Shown piece by piece: positions 1 through 5,711 of a stretch of 7,014 nt of DNA. A program made the translations under genes and the position numbers. This DNA is from Promethearchaeota archaeon (GTDB lineage Archaea > Asgardarchaeota > Lokiarchaeia > Sigyniarchaeales > SOKP01). Within the stretch, counting starts at the first letter, position 1. Every line of letters starts with the position of its first letter. The notes beneath the pieces are model-generated. The model worked only from the letters and a program-made list of their open reading frames with translations. It had not been told where the DNA came from and made no database searches. The DNA lies in NCBI GenBank assembly GCA_004524385.1, contig SDNM01000077.1:1-7014 (forward strand). Direction: 5' to 3'.

Positions 1-330
1 GCATTCATATTGATCGAACATATTACAGGTCAGAATCCAATTCAAGTATTAGTTGATGCTATAGTGAACACTGCTCCAAGAGAAGAAACAACTCGGATTG
101 CAATGGGAGGAATTTCCTATGCATCAGCAGTAGATATTTCACCTCAACGGAGAGTTGATTTAGCAATCAAATATTTAACCCAAGCAATTGCTTCACGAAG
201 TAGTGGGAGTTTAAGAAAATTTGAAGAATGTATTGCACAAGAGCTTATCAATGCGTCAAAAAACTCACAAGAATCAGTAGCAGTAAAAAGAAAAGATGAG
301 ATCGAAAGAATTGCCATCTCTGCAAGATAA
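1..330 (+). CDS. rps7: 30S ribosomal protein uS7 (S7), C-terminal part, 5' end outside window
   Basis: uS7 binds the 3' major domain of 16S rRNA, nucleates assembly of the small-subunit head and lies near the E site. The reading frame is open from the first base and gives 109 residues before a TAA stop. The visible part begins in the conserved segment with the motif GQNPIQVLVDAIVNTAPREE and continues with TTRIAMGG and SPQRRVDLAIKYL, both typical of archaeal/eukaryotic uS7. Archaeal uS7 is usually near 200 residues, so about half is missing upstream. A TTG at position 10 could be read as a start, but the homology already runs through it, so it is an internal leucine. In many archaea rps7 is followed by elongation factor genes; here the next gene is a membrane phosphatase. 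Confidence 0.95.
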   Translation, partial: AFILIEHITGQNPIQVLVDAIVNTAPREETTRIAMGGISYASAVDISPQRRVDLAIKYLTQAIASRSSGSLRKFEECIAQELINASKNSQESVAVKRKDEIERIAISAR

Positions 331-363
331 GTTTTTCTAATTCTTTTACAGATATTTTCTTTA
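331..363 (+). terminator. T-rich tracts after uS7, candidate archaeal terminator
   Basis: Directly after the uS7 stop there are several pyrimidine-rich runs (TTTTTC, TTCTTTTAC, ATTTTCTTT). Archaeal RNA polymerase can terminate on such T tracts without a hairpin. The background is very AT-rich, so this is suggestive only. Confidence 0.3.
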
Positions 364-371
364 TTTAAAAT
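361..371 (+). promoter_or_regulatory. Possible TATA box for the UppP gene
   Basis: The sequence TTATTTAAAAT lies about 35 bases before the ATG at 403. A start of transcription about 25 bases downstream would give a nearly leaderless mRNA. No Shine-Dalgarno sequence is visible before this ATG, which fits. AT-rich background limits confidence. Confidence 0.3.
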
Positions 372-402
372 TTCTTAATTATAAAAAAAATTTAATTTAC
401 TT

Positions 403-1248
403 ATGATTGAGTTTATTCTAATTGCTATATTACAAGGTTTATTTGAGTGGCTCCCTATCTCATCTTCAGGGCAGGTAATGATAATAGCTATGAATCTGTT
501 TGGTATTCCTCCCAATAAAGCGTTTAGTCTAGCGATTTGGTTACATTTAGGAACTACTATTGCTGTTTTGTTGAAATTTAGAACAGATTTTTATAAGATT
601 GCGCAATCTTTTTTCCCTTTTAGATTTGAAATTAATGAAATAGATATAAAAAATCGAAACTGGTTAATTATTGCTACAATTGGCACTGCTATTACAGCAT
701 TACCACTTTATTTTATCTTTAAAACTATATTGGCTGAAAGTTATACTCCAATGCAAGGAGAGATTATTACGTTAATAATTGCTGGCTTATTAATCATCAC
801 AGGGATAATTTTATTAATAGTAAGAAAGCTTTATGGATCTAAAAGTATTGATGAAATCTCTAAAAAAGATTTAAGGAGAGATAGTTTTATCGCGGGTCTG
901 ATGCAAGGAATTGCGATTTTACCAGGAATATCTCGTTCTGGAATAACTGTTTCCACAATCCTATTTGAGAAATATGATCAAAATAACGCTCTAAAATTGA
1001 GTTTTTTAATGGCTGTACCAGCTTCAATTGCTTCTATCCTCGTTGACATATTTTTTGGAGAAGGATCTGTTTTTGGATTTTTAGATCCTTTAACAATCAT
1101 AATAATAACTTTGATTAGTTTTATAACAGGGTATTTAACAATAGAGATTTTGCTTAGAATTGCTAAAAAAGTAAACTTTGGATATTTTTGCCTAATATAT
1201 GGAATTATAGCCTATATGATAATTATACCATTTTTAATTATGTCGTAA
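403..1248 (+). CDS. uppP: UppP/BacA-family polyprenyl-diphosphate phosphatase
   Basis: This 281-residue membrane protein belongs to the UppP (BacA) family, which removes one phosphate from C55 isoprenyl diphosphate to regenerate the lipid carrier for surface glycans. In an archaeon the substrate may be a dolichyl-type or other polyprenyl diphosphate used in glycosylation or lipid turnover. Both family signatures are present: Q11-x3-E15 followed by the SSSG loop at 20-23, and PGISRSG at 174-180 with the catalytic-type Arg178. The rest is a series of hydrophobic helices, for example about 88-110, 121-141, 198-216, 229-255 and 259-280, and the length is normal for the family. Oddity: the histidine that follows the SSxG motif in E. 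coli UppP (His30) is Gln24 here. The ATG at 403 fits the family's N-terminus. No related pathway gene is adjacent. Confidence 0.9.
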   Translation: MIEFILIAILQGLFEWLPISSSGQVMIIAMNLFGIPPNKAFSLAIWLHLGTTIAVLLKFRTDFYKIAQSFFPFRFEINEIDIKNRNWLIIATIGTAITALPLYFIFKTILAESYTPMQGEIITLIIAGLLIITGIILLIVRKLYGSKSIDEISKKDLRRDSFIAGLMQGIAILPGISRSGITVSTILFEKYDQNNALKLSFLMAVPASIASILVDIFFGEGSVFGFLDPLTIIIITLISFITGYLTIEILLRIAKKVNFGYFCLIYGIIAYMIIIPFLIMS

Positions 1249-1356
1249 TCATTAAATTATTTCCTAGATAATGAAAAAATAAAAATTATAATAATTATCT
1301 CGGTAAATGAGTATATTTTTACTTGTTTTAATTGTCTAAATATTAATATCACGCAT

Positions 1357-1436
1357 ATATTATCAGAATTCGCTTATATTTATATATTTGCTAACCATAT
1401 TATTTATCAAGAAGATCTAAGTAAATTTGATAATAT
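1357..1436. repeat. 9-bp inverted repeat flanking the regulator promoter
   Basis: ATATTATCA at 1357-1365 and its exact reverse complement TGATAATAT at 1428-1436 sit either side of the TATA-like element and just before the ATG at 1441. Spaced half-sites flanking a core promoter could serve autoregulation. The region is so AT-rich that chance cannot be excluded. Confidence 0.25.
1373..1389 (+). promoter_or_regulatory. Likely TATA region for the HTH/NrdD-like regulator
   Basis: CTTATATTTATATATTT lies about 55-68 bases upstream of the ATG at 1441 and is the best TATA-like stretch in the 192-base gap. Transcription would start near 1400-1410, giving a leader of about 35 bases. Confidence 0.4.
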
Positions 1437-1440
1437 TGAG

Positions 1441-3444
1441 ATGAGCTCCGACAAAAATAGAAATGATATAGAGAAACTGCTAAAAACTTTAGGTCAAAAG
1501 ATTAGAATAGACATCTTGAAGAAGTTGAAAAATAGTGAATTAGTATTATCCTTTTCAAAGCTTCAAAAAGAAATTTTAGATACGAATCAAAATTCTCTTA
1601 ATTTTTCCTATCATATAAAAGCATTAGAAAAAGTTGGCCTAATATCCAGCTCTGATGATGGTTATTTCATTTCATCACTTGGCAAGAAAATTTTAAAAAT
1701 AGTTTTATCAATGGAACAGTTTCTAGATGATGAAAACAAGATTACAATGATTAGAACCTCAAAATATTCAAAGGAAGTTTTTGATTTTAAAAAAATTGAA
1801 GATTATTTGATTAAAGAGGGTGAATTAGAAAGATACTTAGCAAAAAAAATCGCCCGTGAGGTTAAAGAACGCCTTTCTAAGATAAACATAGAATATTTAA
1901 CATCTCCATTAATGCGAGAATTTATAAATGCTATACTTTTAGAAGAAGGTTTAGAAGATGTGAGACATAAATTAACAAGATTAGGTACACCCCCCTATGA
2001 AGCCTATAAATTATTTAAAAATAATGAAATTTTTCCAGAAAATTTTATCCAGATATTAGGTTCAGATGTTTCTGAGCAATTTTTATTACTAAATCTGTTA
2101 CCAAAACACTTGGCTGATCTCTATTTATCAGGAGAAATAGCTTTATGCCATCTAAACTATTGGAGTTTAAGACCAATAAGTATCTATGTGAATACAGAGA
2201 CATTATTAGATATAATGTTCAAAAGATATTCAAATATATCTAAAAAAGTTGATAATTCGAAAGATTTACTTAATCTTCTATTAAGTTTAGTAGATTTAAT
2301 TTATCAAATAAAGCCATATTTTTCTGAAGACCTCGTATTAGGTGATTTCAACAAAAATATCCTTTCGCTTTTTAATTTTCTTAGTAAGGATGAAAACTCA
2401 TATTTTCATAAAATCTTAATTTCTCAAATTTCAAGATATAACAAAGAAATTAATGATAGTCGAAGCTATTTATCTTTAGAATTTTGTTATGACGATAAAA
2501 ATCATTCAAATGGAAAAAAAAGATTTCAATTTCAAAACGATAAATTATTTTTAGAAAAACTTAACAACGGACTAAATTATAATGAAAATCATATCAATCC
2601 TTTAATCCTTTTTGATTATTCAAAATTTGATTTTCAAGAAATAGTAGACTTTGTTTTAAACGACATCAATTTATCAAATTTAGGAACGGATTTTATCTTT
2701 TATAATAATAAATCACATTTGTTAAATTCAAACATTATTAAAATTATGAATTCTAATGAAAATAAATTTTTAAGGGCTAGAATTATTTTAGACAAAATTT
2801 TGATTAATTTAAACTCAATATCATCAAAAGCCAATCAGAATGATGATGTTTTTTGTGATTTATTACAAGATAAATTGAATTCAGTTTTTGAATTTTTTAG
2901 CTATAAAGAATCTTTAATTAATAGGAAATTAAATTCTTTAAAAAATTGGGAAACGTTGATATCCGAATTTTTTGGAGAAGACTTTAGAAATTGGAGTAAA
3001 TATTCCTTAAAATCAATTAGTTTTATTGGATTGAATGAAGCTATTATTAACCATTGTGGTTTAGAGCTCGATAGAGTAGTCGCAAGTCAATCTTTTGCCC
3101 TTAAAATTTTATCCCTTTTAAAAGATCTAATCAATGAAAAAAATGAAAATGAAAATGAATCTTTTGTTTTGAGTCAGCCTCATCGTGATAGATATATTGC
3201 GCTATCTAAAAATAATAAGATTATGAAATTAAACAAAAAGAACCATTTTTATTCCCCAAGAATAATAAGAAAAAACTCCAAATTATCTCTACAAGAAAAG
3301 ATTTCCATTTTCAAAAAATTCGAGACTGTAATTGAAGGTGGAACGAAATTCAATAACACATTTAGCTCTAATAATATTACAAAGGAAGAAAGTTTAAAAA
3401 TTTTAATGGAATCTAAATTAAAAGCGTTTTCAATAACTGATTGA
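1441..3444 (+). CDS. Putative regulator: winged HTH + ATP-cone + catalytically dead, truncated NrdD-like domain
   Basis: I see three parts. Residues about 8-90 form a winged helix-turn-helix of ArsR-like type (TLGQKIRIDILKKL, then NFSYHIKALEKVGLI as the recognition helix, then a wing). Residues about 103-190 match the ATP-cone that opens archaeal/Thermotoga-type class III ribonucleotide reductases, ending in RHKLTRLGTPPYEAYKLF. Residues about 195-667 follow NrdD: LPKHLADLYLSGEIALCHLNYWSLRP (220-245), ILINLNSIS (453-461, for NrdD INLPRIA), IGLNEAI (529-535), and IIRKNSKLSLQEKISIFKKFETVIEGGTKF (608-637). The protein ends at the point where NrdD enters its zinc and glycyl-radical domain. Only four cysteines occur (236, 349, 472, 539), and the expected cysteine after the RP motif is Ser247. 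A ribonucleotide reductase reaction is therefore unlikely; a nucleotide-sensing DNA-binding role is inferred. ATG 1441 is the first in-frame ATG. Middle parts are Asn/Lys-rich and divergent. Confidence 0.8.
   Translation: MSSDKNRNDIEKLLKTLGQKIRIDILKKLKNSELVLSFSKLQKEILDTNQNSLNFSYHIKALEKVGLISSSDDGYFISSLGKKILKIVLSMEQFLDDENKITMIRTSKYSKEVFDFKKIEDYLIKEGELERYLAKKIAREVKERLSKINIEYLTSPLMREFINAILLEEGLEDVRHKLTRLGTPPYEAYKLFKNNEIFPENFIQILGSDVSEQFLLLNLLPKHLADLYLSGEIALCHLNYWSLRPISIYVNTETLLDIMFKRYSNISKKVDNSKDLLNLLLSLVDLIYQIKPYFSEDLVLGDFNKNILSLFNFLSKDENSYFHKILISQISRYNKEINDSRSYLSLEFCYDDKNHSNGKKRFQFQNDKLFLEKLNNGLNYNENHINPLILFDYSKFDFQEIVDFVLNDINLSNLGTDFIFYNNKSHLLNSNIIKIMNSNENKFLRARIILDKILINLNSISSKANQNDDVFCDLLQDKLNSVFEFFSYKESLINRKLNSLKNWETLISEFFGEDFRNWSKYSLKSISFIGLNEAIINHCGLELDRVVASQSFALKILSLLKDLINEKNENENESFVLSQPHRDRYIALSKNNKIMKLNKKNHFYSPRIIRKNSKLSLQEKISIFKKFETVIEGGTKFNNTFSSNNITKEESLKILMESKLKAFSITD
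3142..3159 (+). repeat. Three copies of a 6-bp tandem repeat inside the regulator gene
   Basis: The unit AATGAA occurs three times in tandem, encoding Asn-Glu three times (residues 568-573). It falls in a loop between two NrdD-like segments and is probably a slippage product in a surface loop. Confidence 0.6.
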
Positions 3445-3445
3445 T

Positions 3446-4363
3446 TCATTCGGCTAATAATTCCGCTAGGATTGCCTTTCTCATCATTAAACCATAAGAA
3501 GTTTGTTTGAAGTATATTGCTTTTTTCGAACTATCTACATCTGGAGAGATTTCTGTTATTCTTGGAAGAGGGTGCATAAGGATAAACGTATCCTTTGTGT
3601 TAATGAGATCTTCTTGTTTAAAAATATAGACATTTTTCACTTTTTCATATTCTTCAATATCAACAAATCTTTCTCTTTGAATTCTCGTCATATAAAGAAC
3701 ATCAAGTAAATCTAATAAACTCCTATATTGAATTACTTCTTTAAATTTAATCTGCCGCTGAATTAAAAACTCTTTTTCTTGATTCCTAACGGCTAATTCT
3801 TTTGGACTAATAAAATAAAGGTTTACATCAAAATTTGAAAATAATACAGCTAAACTATGTACGGTGCGACCATACTTCAAGTCTCCCATGATTCCTATGT
3901 TTAAACCATCTAATTTACCACATTCTTCTCTGATTGTCAATAAATCCAATAATGCCTGAGTAGGATGTTCACCGCTACCTGAACCTGCGTTAATGATTGG
4001 AACTTTTGAAAATCGGGAAGCCATTTTAGCAGCCCCTTCCATAGAGTGTCTTATAACTATACAATCAGAATAATTTTCCACAGTTCTTATCGTATCAGCA
4101 AGGCTTTCTCCTTTTTTGATTGAAGATACGTCTCCCGATTGAAACCCAATAACATTTCCTCCCAATCTATACATCGCAGATTCAAAGCTAAGTCGAGTTC
4201 GGGTAGAAGGTTCAAAAAATAATGTAGCAAGTATTTTACCTTTGAGAAGATTAGAATTTGTGGAATTAACCATTTCTCTACTCTTTTTCAAGAGATATTC
4301 AATATCTTCTCTATTAAATTGCTTAGCACTTATTATACCTTCGCCAAATTTCTCTTTAAACAT
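3446..4363 (-). CDS. pyrB: Aspartate carbamoyltransferase, catalytic chain
   Basis: PyrB joins carbamoyl phosphate and L-aspartate to give N-carbamoyl-aspartate, the committed step of pyrimidine synthesis, as a cytosolic trimer. The 305-residue length is normal. All main active-site motifs are visible: FFEPSTRTR (49-57, carbamoyl phosphate binding), SSIKKGES with Lys84 (80-87), Arg105, GSGEHPTQALLDL with His133 (129-141), GDLKYGRTVHS with Arg166 (160-170), MTRIQRERF (225-233, aspartate binding) and HPLPR (264-268). The enzyme should be active. In many archaea pyrI, the regulatory chain, follows directly; here the gene instead runs into the 3' end of the HTH/NrdD-like gene on the other strand, with one base between the stop codons. 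No pyrI lies in the window. It is divergent from the eL42-eS27 pair. The ATG start (complement of 4361-4363) fits the family. Confidence 0.97.
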   Translation of the reverse strand: MFKEKFGEGIISAKQFNREDIEYLLKKSREMVNSTNSNLLKGKILATLFFEPSTRTRLSFESAMYRLGGNVIGFQSGDVSSIKKGESLADTIRTVENYSDCIVIRHSMEGAAKMASRFSKVPIINAGSGSGEHPTQALLDLLTIREECGKLDGLNIGIMGDLKYGRTVHSLAVLFSNFDVNLYFISPKELAVRNQEKEFLIQRQIKFKEVIQYRSLLDLLDVLYMTRIQRERFVDIEEYEKVKNVYIFKQEDLINTKDTFILMHPLPRITEISPDVDSSKKAIYFKQTSYGLMMRKAILAELLAE

Positions 4364-4380
4364 TTATTTTCTTTTCCAAA

Positions 4381-4396
4381 GTTTATTATTAAATTT
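4381..4396 (-). promoter_or_regulatory. Possible TATA element for pyrB
   Basis: On the minus strand this reads AAATTTAATAATAAAC, about 20-33 bases before the pyrB ATG, implying a very short or absent leader. It is weak, because the whole 183-base divergent gap is AT-rich. Confidence 0.25.
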
Positions 4397-4498
4397 ATGT
4401 AAAAGTTGCTTAAATTATTTGCTATTTAGGTTATATCAGACCAAAAACTAAAGAGGTTTAAATAAGCTTATATTTAACGGAACTAATAAAATTTAAAA

Positions 4499-4508
4499 TT
4501 TATAAATA
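4499..4508 (+). promoter_or_regulatory. TATA box for the eL42-eS27 pair
   Basis: TTTATAAATA is a near-consensus archaeal TATA box, 39-48 bases before the TTG start at 4547. Transcription would start about 4525-4535, with a leader of about 15-20 bases. A second candidate, TTTAAATA at 4457-4464, lies further up. Confidence 0.45.
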
Positions 4509-4546
4509 ATTAATTACATCATTATTTTAATTTAGGTTTTTGAAAA

Positions 4547-4828
4547 TTGAAATTTCCTCGAACATTAAACAGATATTGTCCACATTGTAGAAAGCATCAA
4601 AAAATGAATGTTACAATATATAAAAAAGGAAAAGAAAACTCCCAAGCTCAAGGGAAAAGAAGATTTGAAAAAAAGAAAAAAGGTTATGGTTCTTTTCCAA
4701 AGGAAATTTTTCATAAAAACGCAAAAATAAATAAAAGAACAACACCTTTACTTGAATGTTCTGAATGTGGTAAAAAGATATATACAAAGTCCTATCGCAT
4801 AAAAAAATTTGAATTACAAGAAGTTTAA
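4547..4828 (+). CDS. rpl44e: 50S ribosomal protein eL42 (L44e)
   Basis: eL42 is an archaeal/eukaryotic large-subunit protein that reaches into the tRNA exit site. The 93 residues include a four-cysteine zinc site (Cys11, Cys14, Cys71, Cys74) and the family core AQGKRRFEKKKKGYG (34-48) and IFHKNAKINKR (54-64). The start is TTG: the frame has a TGA stop at 4541-4543, only one codon (AAA) separates it from the TTG, and the N-terminus KFPRTLNRYCPHC fits the family, so no ATG start is possible. By my alignment from memory to yeast eL42, the proline at yeast position 56 (cycloheximide contact) is Glu53 here. It forms a pair with eS27, 21 bases downstream on the same strand, as in many archaea. Confidence 0.95.
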   Translation: MKFPRTLNRYCPHCRKHQKMNVTIYKKGKENSQAQGKRRFEKKKKGYGSFPKEIFHKNAKINKRTTPLLECSECGKKIYTKSYRIKKFELQEV

Positions 4829-4849
4829 TTAAAAATTGAGATACTAACT

Positions 4850-5056
4850 ATGGGTAGAGATAAAAAATCAAAAGAATTGATCCCCCAACCTAAGAGTCGT
4901 TTCTTGCGCGTAAAATGCTTAAATTGTGGAAATCAACAGATAATTTTTGGTTGTTCTGCCACTGATGTCAAATGTTTGGTATGCGGAAAAATACTACTTC
5001 AATCAACAGGCGGGAAGGCTCGTATTCTTACAAAAATTTTAGAAGTTCTTTCTTAA
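4850..5056 (+). CDS. rps27e: 30S ribosomal protein eS27 (S27e)
   Basis: eS27 is a small zinc-ribbon protein of the archaeal/eukaryotic small subunit. The 68 residues contain C23-x2-C26 and C42-x2-C45, separated by the family pattern GCSATDVKCLVCG (34-46), and end with the conserved GGKARIL (54-60). Length and motifs are normal. It follows eL42 by 21 bases and is very likely co-transcribed. In many archaea the next gene is aIF2-alpha, but here the operon ends and the next gene is on the opposite strand. Confidence 0.96.
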   Translation: MGRDKKSKELIPQPKSRFLRVKCLNCGNQQIIFGCSATDVKCLVCGKILLQSTGGKARILTKILEVLS

Positions 5057-5080
5057 ATCTATATGTTTAACTTATGTCTA

Positions 5081-5088
5081 TTTTTTTT
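5081..5088 (+). terminator. T8 tract ending the eL42-eS27 transcript
   Basis: Eight consecutive T residues lie 25 bases after the eS27 stop, between two convergent genes, with no hairpin visible. This fits archaeal T-tract termination. Confidence 0.5.
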
Positions 5089-5112
5089 AGAGTAAACCTG
5101 AGTATTAATCGA

Positions 5113-5442
5113 TTATCTTTCCTTTTCATTCAATTCTTTTTTTAATTCATATAATTTGCAGTAATATTCGAAATTCAAATTATTCATATCCTGTACAATG
5201 TCGGCATCTATGATTTTTTCACCATCAGTTTTTATCATTAAATTCCCAATAATATTGACTAAATTTTTTTCTTTAAAATTAAAATCAATGTTTTTAATAC
5301 TTACTTTAATATGCCCAGTTTTGTCTTCTAATATAATATGGTCATCTTCAACTAAATTTTTTACATAGCCCGTAATTTGAATTCGCTCATCTTCATTTTT
5401 CACATCCCTTATTATCCTCTGTTTCGCATATAATTTTTCCAC
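5113..5442 (-). CDS. Small single OB-fold protein, probably nucleic-acid binding (RPA/SSB-like)
   Basis: The 109 residues look like one OB-fold of the RPA/aminoacyl-tRNA-anticodon type: RIQITGYVKNL (20-30), a strand-turn-strand DHIILEDKTGHIKVSI (34-49), LVNIIGNLMI (61-70) and a last strand EKIIDADIVQDM (75-86), then a charged helix (about 88-108). The DKTG turn and the strand-G-V pattern are typical of OB domains that bind single-stranded DNA or pair with other OB subunits. I do not recognise a specific orthologue. Its position next to PCNA and PriL suggests a replication or repair accessory role, such as an RPA small-subunit analogue; this is inference. The start is GTG: the codon immediately before it is an in-frame TAA, so only GTG or a later codon can serve. 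An AAGGA lies 11 bases upstream. Confidence 0.75.
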   Translation of the reverse strand: MEKLYAKQRIIRDVKNEDERIQITGYVKNLVEDDHIILEDKTGHIKVSIKNIDFNFKEKNLVNIIGNLMIKTDGEKIIDADIVQDMNNLNFEYYCKLYELKKELNEKER

Positions 5443-5572
5443 TTAAACCAACATCCTTAGAACATAATTTATAATTTTGAAAGTTTTAGGCAAACTAAAT
5501 AATTAATTCATTAAGTAATTTTTGGGTATTTTTTATTTTTATATATTCATATTATTAGAATTTTTAAAGAAC

Positions 5573-5580
5573 TATAAATA
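5573..5580 (+). promoter_or_regulatory. Candidate TATA box for PCNA (upstream copy)
   Basis: TATAAATA is the clearest TATA-like element in the divergent gap that would leave a leader (about 100 bases) before the ATG at 5712. A second one, TTATAAATA at 5687-5695, is so close that transcription would begin at or inside the start codon. Confidence 0.3.
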
Positions 5581-5651
5581 ATTTAATCAAGAAGTAAAAT
5601 TAGGTATTATTAAAACACTAATATTAAATTTAATAAAGAAAGGCAATAAAC

Positions 5652-5667
5652 CAATATTATTATATTG
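5652..5667. repeat. Short dyad CAATAT-N4-ATATTG upstream of PCNA
   Basis: A 6-bp perfect inverted repeat with a four-base centre lies 45-60 bases before the PCNA start, between two TATA-like elements. Its left part (CAATATTAT) also occurs, inverted, just before the HTH/NrdD-like gene (1432-1438 region). It is a possible operator, but AT-rich chance is a serious alternative. Confidence 0.25.
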
Positions 5668-5711
5668 TGAAAGCTAACGCAATAAGTTATAAATAAAAGA
5701 GTTAATGAGAT

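Noticed and set aside
1266..1300. AGATAAT/ATTATCT inverted repeat after uppP as a hairpin terminator
   Set aside because: Seven AT-rich pairs with a 21-base loop would be unstable, and no T-run follows directly.
1441..3444. Active class III ribonucleotide reductase
   Set aside because: No glycyl-radical loop, no C-terminal Cys4 zinc site, no Cys at the expected catalytic position, and an added DNA-binding domain.
3249..3449. Minus-strand open frame of 66 codons
   Set aside because: It lies inside the C-terminal coding region of the HTH/NrdD-like gene, has no recognisable motif, and the plus frame shows clear NrdD-like homology.
3503..3709. Plus-strand open frame of 68 codons
   Set aside because: It lies antisense to conserved pyrB sequence and looks like a composition shadow (Phe/Ile-rich).
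4242..4451. Plus-strand open frame of 69 codons
   Set aside because: Mostly antisense to the pyrB N-terminus, no family resemblance, no ribosome binding site.
5443..5454. Minus-strand ATG-TTG-GTT-TAA mini-frame directly before the OB-fold GTG start, a possible upstream leader peptide
   Set aside because: Three codons can arise by chance, nothing else (attenuator, hairpin) supports a regulatory leader, and the AAGGA overlaps its start too closely.
5443..5711. Replication origin in the AT-rich gap next to PCNA and the OB-fold gene
   Set aside because: No repeated origin-recognition-box pattern with G-rich ends was seen, and no orc1/cdc6 gene is present; AT-richness is the norm for this window.
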